A DNA stretch of 14,667 nt, taken from contig NZ_SPPK01000012.1 of the NCBI RefSeq assembly GCF_004569505.1, forward strand, positions 1 through 14,667, in the 5' to 3' direction. The notes beneath the pieces were generated by a model. The model did not search any database. It worked only from the letters and a program-made list of their open reading frames with translations, and had not been told where the DNA came from. Positions 7,393-14,097 of the stretch are shown piece after piece. The stretch's first letter is position 1. Each line of letters begins with the position of its first letter. The DNA comes from Dysgonomonas mossii (GTDB lineage Bacteria; Bacteroidota; Bacteroidia; Bacteroidales; Dysgonomonadaceae). The position numbers and the translations under genes were made by a program.

Positions 7393-8427
7393 TTATTTAT
7401 AATATTTCTTTTTGAGCCAAAAGGCAATATTTACCAACAGTATAAGTACAGGCACTTCGACAAGCGGACCGACTACGCCTGCAAAGGCTTGTCCGCTATG
7501 CAAGCCGAAGACACCGATAGCAACAGCAATAGCCAGTTCAAAGTTATTACCTGTAGCTGTAAATGCGATTGAAGCATTTTTATCGTAAGATGCACACATT
7601 AATTTTCCTGCGAAGAAGCTGAGGAAGAACATCACCACGAAATAGATTAATAACGGTATGGCTATACGCACTACATCCAATGGTATTTGTACAATCAGTT
7701 CACCTTTGAGGCTGAACATTAATACAATGGTAAATAGTAAAGCGATTAAAGTAATTGGTGAAATTGCAGGGATAAACTTATCCTTATACCATTGTTCCCC
7801 TTTTATTTTAACCAATATCAAACGGCTTAGAATACCTATCAGGAAAGGAATACCCAAATAGATAGCGACTGTTTCTGCTATTGTACCTATGGATATATCC
7901 ACGATTGCCCCTTCAAATCCGAATAAGGGAGGAAGTTTTGTTACAAATATCCACGCATAAAAACTGTAAAAGAATACCTGAAATATACTGTTCAGGGCGA
8001 CCAATCCCGCACCGTATTCCGTATTACCTTCTGCCAGGTCGTTCCATACAAGCACCATCGCAATACACCGTGCAAGACCTATCAGAATAACCCCAACCAT
8101 GTATTCGGGATAATCGTGTAAAAAAAGGATGGCAAGTAAGAACATTAAGACAGGCCCGATAATCCAATTCAGGACTAACGAAATAGATAATATTTTTACG
8201 TTAGAAAATACTTTCGGCAGTTGTTTGTAATCTACTTTTGCCAATGGCGGGTACATCATCAGGATAAGCCCTATTGCCAGAGGAATATTTGTTGTACCGC
8301 TCGACATGGAATCTATGTAGCTGCTGAAAGACGGGATAAAGTACCCCAATCCTACACCGATAGCCATTGCAAGGAATATCCAAAATGTTAAGTTCTTATC
8401 TAAGAAACTCATCTTCTTTTTACTCAT
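7393..8427 (-). CDS. acr3: Arsenite efflux permease of the ACR3 family
   Basis: This 344-residue inner-membrane carrier expels arsenite (AsO3 form) using the proton gradient. About ten hydrophobic segments are visible. The family hallmarks are the cysteine in [19 protein letters not shown] (C121) and the conserved glutamate in the [18 protein letters not shown] segment (E297). It is of the Acr3 type rather than the unrelated ArsB family. No arsA or arsD gene is present, so transport should be secondary. Its start overlaps the end of arsC by 8 bases, which implies translational coupling of reductase and exporter. Confidence 0.95.
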   Translation of the reverse strand: MSKKKMSFLDKNLTFWIFLAMAIGVGLGYFIPSFSSYIDSMSSGTTNIPLAIGLILMMYPPLAKVDYKQLPKVFSNVKILSISLVLNWIIGPVLMFLLAILFLHDYPEYMVGVILIGLARCIAMVLVWNDLAEGNTEYGAGLVALNSIFQVFFYSFYAWIFVTKLPPLFGFEGAIVDISIGTIAETVAIYLGIPFLIGILSRLILVKIKGEQWYKDKFIPAISPITLIALLFTIVLMFSLKGELIVQIPLDVVRIAIPLLIYFVVMFFLSFFAGKLMCASYDKNASIAFTATGNNFELAIAVAIGVFGLHSGQAFAGVVGPLVEVPVLILLVNIAFWLKKKYYK

Positions 8428-8845
8428 GACCTTTTATCTTATCGGTGTATAATTTATAAAATGCAGTTTTGATTTCATCCCTTACCCTGATATACTCGGA
8501 TTGAATAAATTCGGGTGTTCCCGTAGCTTCGGACGGATCATCAAAACCGATATGTAGACGGTTCTTTACTTTTCCTGAGAATGCAGGACAGCTTTCATTT
8601 GCTCCACCGCAAACGGTAATCACATAGTCCCATTCATCATTCATATATTTCTCTACACTATCGGATCTATGGTGCGAAATATCCACCCCTGCATCCTGCA
8701 TGACTTCTATTGCCTTCGGGTTTACTTTTCCGTTTGCTTTTGTCCCTGCGGAATAAACAGACAATGAAGGATCGAATGATTGTAAAAATCCATGTGCCAT
8801 CTGGCTACGGCAACTATTTCCTGTACACAGAATTAAAATTCTCAT
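8420..8845 (-). CDS. arsC: Arsenate reductase ArsC (thioredoxin-coupled, LMW-phosphatase fold)
   Basis: ArsC reduces arsenate to arsenite so that Acr3 can export it. The 141-residue protein has the P-loop C-x5-R at its start (CTGNSCR, C7 to R13) and the resolving cysteines C79 and C86 in [12 protein letters not shown]. The acidic FDDPS motif at 101-105 supplies the general acid. This is the Staphylococcus-type, thioredoxin-linked reductase rather than the glutaredoxin-linked E. coli type. The ATG at 8845 starts directly on [10 protein letters not shown], as usual for the family. A 72-base gap with paired ArsR-like dyads precedes it. Confidence 0.95.
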   Translation of the reverse strand: MRILILCTGNSCRSQMAHGFLQSFDPSLSVYSAGTKANGKVNPKAIEVMQDAGVDISHHRSDSVEKYMNDEWDYVITVCGGANESCPAFSGKVKNRLHIGFDDPSEATGTPEFIQSEYIRVRDEIKTAFYKLYTDKIKGHE

Positions 8846-8857
8846 ATTGTTTATAAT

Positions 8858-8899
8858 TTCGTGTTTATACTAACAGTTCCTATTTCGTCGAATAACGAA
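8858..8899 (-). promoter_or_regulatory. Paired ArsR-like operator before arsC (second ars promoter region)
   Basis: Two 16-base dyads of the form TTCGT-N6-ACGAA lie in the gap between the acetyltransferase and arsC. The one at 8884-8899 (TTCGTCGAATAACGAA) has perfect arms; the one at 8858-8873 (TTCGTGTTTATACTAA) has one mismatch. Their starts are 26 bases apart, against 27 for the pair at the arsR promoter. No other copies of the motif were seen. A convincing -7 box was not found, so the promoter itself is inferred from the operator pair. Confidence 0.5.
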
Positions 8900-8917
8900 T
8901 ATGTATTAAAAAAAATA

Positions 8918-9382
8918 TCAGGATAAAACTTTTGACATTTTATAGTTTGTCATAGAGATACCAATGCAAACGGTCTGTTGTTCCAGAATAACATAGCCTT
9001 GTTTTGAGAAGAAAGGCTCGGCTGTAATACTGACATCAGCAGTTATTTCTGAAATATCTTTCAACCGCGCATATTCTTCAATCTTTTTAAGTAAGAATGT
9101 TGCAATGCCCATTCCCTGATAGTCCTTATGGACAAACATAGAATTTAAATATCCTGCCAATTTTAGGGCCGCAAACCCTAATATTGTATCGTTTTCCTCG
9201 GCAAGTATAAAGTATTGCTCACTTATCCGTTCTTCCCATAGACTCGTGTCCTCTCCTCTTGCAGCCCAGCATCCGACCTGTTCGGGTGTATAGTCTTTTA
9301 AATTGACTGAAAGGATAGTTGAACGAAATAATTCCTTAATGGCAGGGATATCTTTTGGGGTTGCAAACCTGATGTCCATCAT
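8918..9382 (-). CDS. GNAT family N-acetyltransferase in the ars operon (YafP-like)
   Basis: This is a GNAT-fold enzyme expected to move an acetyl group from acetyl-CoA to a small molecule or protein. From the ATG at 9382 it is 154 residues; ATG at 9379 is equally possible, and the in-frame extension to 9430 lies inside arsR and is unlikely to be translated. The acetyl-CoA loop is QGMGIA (89-94), following the strand YLNSMFVHKDY. The layout (YTPEQVGCWA near the start, SITAEPFFSKQGY near the end) is that of YafP-like acetyltransferases. The start is one base after the arsR stop, so the two are coupled. Ars operons often carry GNAT genes such as ArsN, which acts on organoarsenicals, but whether this one does is unknown. 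Confidence 0.8.
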   Translation of the reverse strand: MMDIRFATPKDIPAIKELFRSTILSVNLKDYTPEQVGCWAARGEDTSLWEERISEQYFILAEENDTILGFAALKLAGYLNSMFVHKDYQGMGIATFLLKKIEEYARLKDISEITADVSITAEPFFSKQGYVILEQQTVCIGISMTNYKMSKVLS

Positions 9383-9383
9383 A

Positions 9384-9704
9384 TCAGCAAATCTCGTCTG
9401 TATTCTGTAATTGGGTAAAAAAGCCACCAAAGAGTTCTTTGGCTTTATTCCAGTTCTCGCTGTTGATACAATATTTCACGGTGGGTAATGTAATTGTTCC
9501 CTGAATCAATCCTGCATCTTTCAGTTCGTTCAGATGCTGTGACAGCGTGCTTTTGGCAATCGGTAATACCTCTGACATATCGCCATGATAGCAGCATGAC
9601 TCATTGGCAAGCATTTCTAATATCGCTATACGAATCGGATGCCCCAATGCTTTAGCAAAACGGGCTAATTGCTCCTGATCGGCTGTTAATTCTTTCTTTG
9701 ACAT
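9384..9704 (-). CDS. arsR: Arsenical-responsive repressor ArsR
   Basis: This 106-residue winged-helix repressor of the ArsR/SmtB family should bind the ars operators and release on As(III). The ATG at 9704 (MSKKELTADQ) was chosen because the longer in-frame start at 9740 would translate the operator and promoter. Recognition-helix residues lie around IAKSTLSQHLNELKDAGLI (49-67). The candidate arsenite ligands are C37 and C38 in NESCCYHGD, at the helix position of the classic CxC site, with further cysteines at C79 and C106. It heads the operon, which implies autoregulation. Confidence 0.93.
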   Translation of the reverse strand: MSKKELTADQEQLARFAKALGHPIRIAILEMLANESCCYHGDMSEVLPIAKSTLSQHLNELKDAGLIQGTITLPTVKYCINSENWNKAKELFGGFFTQLQNTDEIC

Positions 9705-9721
9705 AGACTCGATATTTATTA

Positions 9722-9764
9722 TTCGTAAATATACGAACAATAATTAAATTCGCAAGATTACGAA
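9722..9764 (-). promoter_or_regulatory. ars promoter with two overlapping ArsR-like operators
   Basis: A perfect palindrome TTCGTAAATATACGAA spans 9722-9737, and a near copy TTCGCAAGATTACGAA (one arm mismatch) spans 9749-9764. On the minus strand a -33-like TTG at 9753-9755 is separated by 19 bases from a -7-like TATATTTA at 9726-9733. Each operator therefore covers one promoter element. The proximal operator ends 18 bases upstream of the chosen arsR start. The rest of 9765-9841 is AT-rich with nothing I can name. Confidence 0.7.
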
Positions 9765-9841
9765 CTAACTTTTAGCCTAAGTATTGATTCATATAGTTAA
9801 AAATTTACAACTGCAAGTATTCTGGATACCTATCCTATTGT

Positions 9842-9874
9842 AAAAAAACTCTAAATATGATTTTTAATTAGAGT
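9842..9874 (-). terminator. Intrinsic terminator closing the four-gene module
   Basis: Read on the minus strand, a perfect 7-bp stem (9868-9874 with 9848-9854, ACTCTAA) with a 13-base loop is followed by six T residues (9847-9842). It lies about 130 bases beyond the stop at 10005 and before the ars promoter, so it should insulate ars from the upstream module. The stretch 9875-10004 between stop and terminator has no supported gene. Confidence 0.65.
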
Positions 9875-10004
9875 CTATGAAATAAGTATGATGTAGATAT
9901 AATGTTCTTCATGATCCAATAATAAGGCTCTATGTGGAAGAGAAAGAATTAAAAAGAAGGATCGAAGTTTCTACTTTTGGGCTAAAACGAAACGAGGCAG
10001 TAAT

Positions 10005-10601
10005 TTACAATTTCAATTCCGTTACATACAGCAATGGGTATGGGCTTGTTTGCTCTATTTTATTTATGTAAAACCTTGTATTCCTCTTAAAATTAACTTG
10101 ATATTCTGGGACTGGAAGATCATGGATCGGATATATACATCTTGCTTGCGTTTGCTCTTTAGGTAAAGGAGTTATTAACCAAATCATTTTAGTCTCTGCA
10201 ACATCTCCAAGATCATGTGGAGTAACAGTAAGATAATAGTTTATCTTGATTATGGAATTTTCCTTATAATTGTCTATATTACTATATGTATCAAATCTAC
10301 CTAAGCATTCAAAATCAACAGACGGAAGTTTGTCCAGAACACTATCAAGTAAGAAAGAAAGAACAGATTCTAATTCGTTTGGTGTCCGATTTTCGATGAA
10401 ATGTTGTTGAAATATTGAGGCTTGGTTTCCACAAAACATTAATATAATTAAATACTCAATATCTGTTATTCCATATTGGGTTAATTCCATTTTCTTATTT
10501 TGGGGTATAGACAATCCATTGGTATATTGTGATACTATTCCATCTGGTGTATTTGGATAGTATTTTTTTTCAAGTTGTAATAACTTTTCAATAGTAATCA
10601 T
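10005..10601 (-). CDS. Hypothetical protein with a degenerate ADP-ribosyltransferase-like outline (198 aa)
   Basis: I see no confident family, but the order of elements resembles bacterial mono-ADP-ribosyltransferases. There is a helical first half ending in DKLPSVDFECLGRF (R102 near the place of the first-motif arginine). Next comes YKENSIIKINYYLTVTP, where TVT (125-127) stands in for the STS motif. Last comes PEYQVNFKRNTRFYINKIE (165-183), which lines up with the ExE-plus-VLFPPGTxF strand of those enzymes. The expected catalytic second glutamate would be Q168, so activity is doubtful. There is no signal peptide. The start overlaps the preceding stop by 4 bases (ATGA), so it is the last gene of a four-gene unit. 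The fold assignment is my inference and could be wrong. Confidence 0.6.
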   Translation of the reverse strand: MITIEKLLQLEKKYYPNTPDGIVSQYTNGLSIPQNKKMELTQYGITDIEYLIILMFCGNQASIFQQHFIENRTPNELESVLSFLLDSVLDKLPSVDFECLGRFDTYSNIDNYKENSIIKINYYLTVTPHDLGDVAETKMIWLITPLPKEQTQARCIYPIHDLPVPEYQVNFKRNTRFYINKIEQTSPYPLLYVTELKL

Positions 10602-11362
10602 ACATTACTTTTAGCCTTCCATCTTTTATAATGGTTTTGCAAACCTGTCTTCTCTCCACCTTGAAAATATCTGCCATCATTAAGAGTGTCTATTAATTTC
10701 TCAACATCTTTAGCATGTCTTGTATCCCAGTTTAATTCTCTAATCAAATACGAACTGACTAACTCTGAATTTAATTCCGGTTCGTATTTATGTAAAGTCC
10801 GAATATAAGTTTTTGCTCTATCATTATCCATATGGTGGGTAATTCCAGTTGACATATTAATCACATTTGTCAATTCTTGCATCGCTATTTTTACTATATC
10901 ACTTGGTTCTGGAAATTTTTCGCCATTCTCTTGCCCTCTTCCTGAAATCTCAATAGCATTCCACGTTTTAATCCATTTGTCAGTTAATTTTCGTAACCAA
11001 GGTATAGCTATTATATACTTAACCGAATGATAATCGTCTATTTTTAATATATCATCTGCATCAATGCCACAACATATAACTATATCTGAAGGATTGCCAT
11101 ATATAGCACCTTTATATGTCAACTTTGTTTCAAACTTAAAAAGAACAGGGCAATCATTAAATTTAACACCATTAAATAATTTTTTTACGGTTTCATTACC
11201 AAACAATCTATCAAACCACCCTGTATTTTGCTTTGTGTGAATATATAACACGATTCTTTTTACGTTAGAATCTTTTTTTGCAAGTTCACAAGCGAACTGC
11301 ATAGCTAAACCATAAGCTTCATCATCATTCGCTTCTGTGTCAATGAAAAATTTTGTATTCAT
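10598..11362 (-). CDS. Hypothetical two-domain cytoplasmic protein (254 aa)
   Basis: This protein is not recognised. The first 140 residues alternate hydrophobic strands and helices in a Rossmann-like way. They open with FIDTEANDDEAYGLAM, an acidic cluster (D8, E10, D13, D14, E15) at the end of strand 1, and include RIVLYIHTK, SDIVICCG and KYIIAIPWL. From about 165 the protein is helical, ending in YLIRELNWDTRHAKDVEKL and a basic HYKRWKAK tail. The acidic cluster after the first strand could hold a metal. There is no export signal. It follows the 65-residue gene by 31 bases and overlaps the ART-like gene by 4 bases, so it is probably its functional partner. Function unknown. Confidence 0.65.
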   Translation of the reverse strand: MNTKFFIDTEANDDEAYGLAMQFACELAKKDSNVKRIVLYIHTKQNTGWFDRLFGNETVKKLFNGVKFNDCPVLFKFETKLTYKGAIYGNPSDIVICCGIDADDILKIDDYHSVKYIIAIPWLRKLTDKWIKTWNAIEISGRGQENGEKFPEPSDIVKIAMQELTNVINMSTGITHHMDNDRAKTYIRTLHKYEPELNSELVSSYLIRELNWDTRHAKDVEKLIDTLNDGRYFQGGEKTGLQNHYKRWKAKSNV

Positions 11363-11393
11363 AATTTTAATTTATTATTAGCATCTAAAAACA

Positions 11394-11591
11394 TTAGTCT
11401 TTTTCAACAAATTGATCAGGGATATCCTCCCAAGCACTACATTTTCTATATACTTGTTTTTTAAAAGTTCGAAACACTGCCCTAGCATCAAAACTTTGGT
11501 TAGGAAAATGCTCTTTTAATGTTGCTTCGAGTGCTTTTCTAAATTCAGAGTCTAAATGATCGACAACTTCTTCTATTTTTATTTTTGCCAT
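11394..11591 (-). CDS. Small helical hypothetical protein (65 aa)
   Basis: This short all-helical protein begins KIKIEEVVDHLDSEFRKALE and ends with a striking polar motif, RKCSAWEDIPDQFV. It has a single cysteine (C50) and no membrane segment. The gene sits 11 bases after the 202-residue gene and 31 bases before the 254-residue gene, all on one strand, which supports it as a real gene in an operon. A small charged protein in such a module could be an adaptor or an antitoxin-like partner, but nothing in the sequence proves either. Confidence 0.6.
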   Translation of the reverse strand: MAKIKIEEVVDHLDSEFRKALEATLKEHFPNQSFDARAVFRTFKKQVYRKCSAWEDIPDQFVEKD

Positions 11592-11602
11592 AAGTGTATA
11601 TG

Positions 11603-12211
11603 TTATTTGAAAGGATTAATATCTCTGTCAATCTCTTTTTTCTTTATCCAATCCTTTTTTCTTTCCTCTAGAGCTTGTAGAATCTCGGGGAATAACCCAA
11701 TATTAAATTTATCAAAATCAGTAGCTAGATTTTTTAAGTTTGTTTCTATAAATTCAACAGCATTAATGGAGGTTTTCTTTATAAACTCTTTCCATTCTTC
11801 AGATAATTCCAGTCTAACATAACCAGTTCGGATTTTGAATTTTAAACTTTCACCACTAACTAAAGCTAAGAAAGAATTTTGAGAATACATTGTAGGTAAT
11901 AAGCCAAAAAAGTCTTCATTACCTGTAATTGGTACTGTAAAAGTCGCAGTTGCAACTACATCTTTCCTTGGATAAGAAGCATAAGCATTTTCTTTATAGA
12001 TATGTTCATCGCTATCTTCCAAATTTAAGGAAGAAGTTATGCCTTCTTTATGGATCGATGGAACTTCAACTCTATATTTTTCAGTAAGTTGACGAGCCTT
12101 ATCGTTTAGATCCTCAACATTAGGTATACTAATATTGTTGATTTCAACTCTAAGACGTTCATATGTCTCTGCAAAAAGTTGTTCTACTCTTTTCTGGCGA
12201 AATAAATTCAT
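11603..12211 (-). CDS. Hypothetical protein, first gene of an unknown four-gene module (202 aa)
   Basis: This protein is not recognised. It has three parts: an N-terminal helical stretch (1-50, NLFRQKRVEQLFAETYERLR), a beta-rich middle (about 75-135) and a helical, strongly charged end. The middle contains VVATATFTVPITG followed by DFFGLLPTMYSQNSF and LKFKIRTGYVRLEL. The end includes EFIETNLKNLATDFDKFN and then ALEERKKDWIKKKEIDRD. The beta middle and charged helical tail suggest a ligand- or protein-binding adaptor, but this is inference. It is cytoplasmic by sequence. Downstream genes follow at 11, 31 and -4 bases, so it likely leads the operon. The 78 bases upstream are very AT-rich without a clear -7 box. 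Confidence 0.65.
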   Translation of the reverse strand: MNLFRQKRVEQLFAETYERLRVEINNISIPNVEDLNDKARQLTEKYRVEVPSIHKEGITSSLNLEDSDEHIYKENAYASYPRKDVVATATFTVPITGNEDFFGLLPTMYSQNSFLALVSGESLKFKIRTGYVRLELSEEWKEFIKKTSINAVEFIETNLKNLATDFDKFNIGLFPEILQALEERKKDWIKKKEIDRDINPFK

Positions 12212-12289
12212 AGCATTATATATATTTAGTTTTTAATAAAAAGATATTCTAAATTGTTTATCTGTAAGTTATCAAAGGTTACATGTTTT

Positions 12290-12742
12290 TTATCCTATCT
12301 GCATATTTATTTCCCGTCTGAAATCCAATGGATTGGCTATATACGGATAGGAACTTGAAACACCTCCTGTAGTAACAGTAATTGTTCCGAAATTAAATAT
12401 CCGACCTAAGATACTTTGTTTTATATGAAGACCTTCACATTTCGCCAATACCAAATCTACAGCTCTGCGACTGATAACTCCTGTTTTAAGTATCACACGT
12501 TTGTTAGTTACTGCATAAGAAGAACCTACTTTTATTAGTATTCTTGACAATAACGATACAATCCCAAAGAACAAAATCAGCAAACCCGCATAATGAGTCA
12601 TGGCTGATATTTCTTTAGGACTTGATGCTAAAAAAGCACCGATAATCAACAATATAATCGGTTGAACGAATAGGAAAAAATGCAGCTTTGCAACATATTT
12701 TATTTCTTCCCCGGATAGTAGATTTTTCTGTATGTAATTCAT
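12290..12742 (-). CDS. Membrane PH-domain protein (bPH2/YdbT type)
   Basis: This 150-residue protein has two membrane helices (about 21-40 and 52-71) followed by a bacterial pleckstrin-homology domain (about 74-145). The signature is YAVTNKRVILKTGVI then AKCEGLHIKQSILGRIFNFGT and a glycine-rich turn VTTGGV. This is the bPH2 domain of the YdbS/YdbT group, usually anchored at the inner membrane; the precise role is unknown for most members. A -7-like box lies at 12760-12767, so it may have its own promoter rather than belong to the transfer operon. It stands between the M23 hydrolase and the unknown module. Confidence 0.8.
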   Translation of the reverse strand: MNYIQKNLLSGEEIKYVAKLHFFLFVQPIILLIIGAFLASSPKEISAMTHYAGLLILFFGIVSLLSRILIKVGSSYAVTNKRVILKTGVISRRAVDLVLAKCEGLHIKQSILGRIFNFGTITVTTGGVSSSYPYIANPLDFRREINMQIG

Positions 12743-12759
12743 AGACTATTGATTTATTT

Positions 12760-12767
12760 CAAAGTTA
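12760..12767 (-). promoter_or_regulatory. Bacteroidetes-type -7 box before the PH-domain gene
   Basis: On the minus strand TAACTTTG matches the TAnnTTTG consensus exactly, 17 bases before the ATG at 12742. No good -33 TTTG is seen at the usual 19-21 base spacing, so strength is uncertain. Confidence 0.4.
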
Positions 12768-12828
12768 GTTGTTTTTGTTAATTTTTGATATTCGGCAAGT
12801 AATATTTCATCTGTGATTTTAGTTTTTT

Positions 12829-13428
12829 CTATGAGAAATCATTATTTAAGTATTTAAATAGCAGGTAGCACCAACCTATCGGATTCAAATAACGTTTACC
12901 TTTCCTTATCTCATAGTGCAAATGGCTTCCTGTGGCTACTCCTGTGTTACCCATACAAGCGATTTGTTGAGTGATGCTTATCTTATCGCCCACATTGACC
13001 AATATCCAACTTAAATGAGCGTAGAATGAACGAAAACCACTGGCATGTTGAATCTCTATAAAATAGCCATACCCCGAATCGTAACCTATGGCTGTCACTG
13101 TTCCATTACCTGCCGCATACACTGGAGTTCCTTTTGCTTGTGGAATATCAATTCCCGTATGAAATTTTCGTCTTTTGTAGCATGGGTGCTTTCGCATACC
13201 GAAACCTGATGAGATACGCCCAGACTTCTTTATTGGAGATATTATCGGATAATCCGATAACTCATCAATAGTCATTTGTAAAGAATCCGCTATCTGATAA
13301 AATGCTGTAATGGAATAAATAGGCTTCATACAGTGTTCTATTTGTGATTTTCTATTTAAAGAATTGCTTTGCTGTCTCCATGCAGGCAAATGAAGTAAAG
13401 CGATCAATAGGATTGTTATATATTTCAT
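12829..13428 (-). CDS. M23-family peptidoglycan hydrolase of the transfer region
   Basis: This 199-residue exported metallopeptidase should cut peptide cross-links in the cell wall, locally opening it for the conjugation channel. It has an N-terminal hydrophobic signal (KYITILLIALLHLPAW) and a linker to about residue 70. The peptidase core carries the zinc and catalytic motifs: H90-x3-D94 in FHTGID, H138 in FYAHLS and the H169-x-H171 pair in GSHLHYEI. All M23 key residues are present. It is downstream of traQ on the same strand, where Bacteroides conjugative elements often carry a lysozyme-like or M23 gene. Confidence 0.88.
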   Translation of the reverse strand: MKYITILLIALLHLPAWRQQSNSLNRKSQIEHCMKPIYSITAFYQIADSLQMTIDELSDYPIISPIKKSGRISSGFGMRKHPCYKRRKFHTGIDIPQAKGTPVYAAGNGTVTAIGYDSGYGYFIEIQHASGFRSFYAHLSWILVNVGDKISITQQIACMGNTGVATGSHLHYEIRKGKRYLNPIGWCYLLFKYLNNDFS

Positions 13429-13434
13429 TGTCTA

Positions 13435-13478
13435 GTCTTATATAAGACAAACGCCCAAAGAATCTTCGAGCGTTTGTC
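13435..13478 (-). repeat. Two overlapping palindromes before the M23 gene
   Basis: GTCTTATATAAGAC (13435-13448) is a perfect 14-base palindrome. It shares GAC with a longer inverted repeat whose 9-base arms GACAAACGC (13446-13454) and GCGTTTGTC (13470-13478) are perfect around a 15-base loop. The structure lies between the 35-residue ORF and the M23 start at 13428. It lacks a T-run, so it may be an attenuator, a processing site or a protein-binding site. Confidence 0.4.
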
Positions 13479-13487
13479 GGGTTGTTA

Positions 13488-13595
13488 CTATTCAACTTCT
13501 TCATTCCACAGCTCAACGTCCGTTGGAGCAGTTACGTAAGCACAAATCATATTTACCCAAGTAACTATGTATGAGATTATCATCATTGTCATCAT
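13488..13595 (-). CDS. Possible 35-residue membrane peptide
   Basis: This short frame starts ATG one base after the traQ stop and ends TAG at 13488. It reads MMTMMIISYIVTWVNMICAY followed by an acidic tail ending ELWNEEVE. The first 20 residues could form one membrane helix. The spacing suggests coupling to traQ. No family is recognised and the frame is short enough to be chance. Confidence 0.35.
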   Translation of the reverse strand: MMTMMIISYIVTWVNMICAYVTAPTDVELWNEEVE

Positions 13596-13596
13596 G

Positions 13597-14055
13597 CTAT
13601 TCCGTTTCAGTTGGTAATTCTTCCTCGTCACCCCGGTCATTTTGGAAAGAAAATGTCTTTTGCACTACCTGTCCGTGGCTATCTTCGATGTACACATCTA
13701 CGACTTGTTGGTCAGTAGAATGAGAAGTGTAATACATTCGAAACGTTTCCTTTTCCAAAAGATATAAATCGTTTGGTAGAAGTATAGTGCCATTATCGAG
13801 TTGTAATTGACCTTTGCCATCTACTTGAAAATAGCGAATGTAGAATTTAGTGTCTTGGAAGTTCCCTTCCTTTACAATCTGTGCACGGATCTCCGCCACC
13901 TCTCCCTGAACGATTTTTTTCTGAACTGGCATACAAACCAGATCAAATGCGTAAACCTTATTAATATCCATATCGCTACTACAGGCTAAGGCCAGCAGCA
14001 TTATTGCTGCCAGCCATGCTGTTATTCCGAAAAAAGTCTTTATTCTTTTCATCAT
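13597..14055 (-). CDS. traQ: Conjugative transposon protein TraQ (DUF3872)
   Basis: This 152-residue protein matches the TraQ/DUF3872 family of Bacteroides conjugative transposons. The ATG at 14055 (or the adjacent one at 14052) is preferred to an in-frame TTG at 14082. The N-terminus is an export signal with LLALACSS, a plausible lipoprotein site. The mature part is beta-rich, as in the family: DLVCMPVQKKIVQGEVAEIR, then FYIRYFQVDGKGQL and FRMYYTSHSTDQQ. It should act in the cell envelope as part of the mating apparatus. It lies 42 bases after traO; no traP-like primase gene separates them. Confidence 0.82.
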   Translation of the reverse strand: MMKRIKTFFGITAWLAAIMLLALACSSDMDINKVYAFDLVCMPVQKKIVQGEVAEIRAQIVKEGNFQDTKFYIRYFQVDGKGQLQLDNGTILLPNDLYLLEKETFRMYYTSHSTDQQVVDVYIEDSHGQVVQKTFSFQNDRGDEEELPTETE

Positions 14056-14097
14056 TATTGTATTGTATATTCTGTTAGACAAAAGAGACTGTGCCTC

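Noticed and set aside
8900..8920. Terminator after the acetyltransferase gene
   Set aside because: There is a run of eight T residues on the minus strand, but only a 4-base stem (TATC/GATA) overlapping the stop codon, too weak to call.
9383..9430. Extended start for the acetyltransferase adding 16 residues
   Set aside because: It lies inside the arsR coding region; the GNAT fold begins at MDIRFATPKD and the coupled ATG at 9382 fits better.
9705..9740. Extended start for arsR adding 12 residues
   Set aside because: It would run through the -7 box and the perfect operator palindrome; the ATG at 9704 gives the normal family N-terminus.
9892..10080. A plus-strand open stretch opposite the end of the ART-like gene, reading through EKELKRRIEVSTFGLKRNEA
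   Set aside because: It has no ATG start, no recognisable family, and overlaps a better-supported gene on the other strand.
10598..11362. Nucleoside hydrolase based on DTEANDDEA
   Set aside because: The canonical motif is DxDxGxDD with one more residue in the loop, and the downstream hydrolase motifs are not visible.
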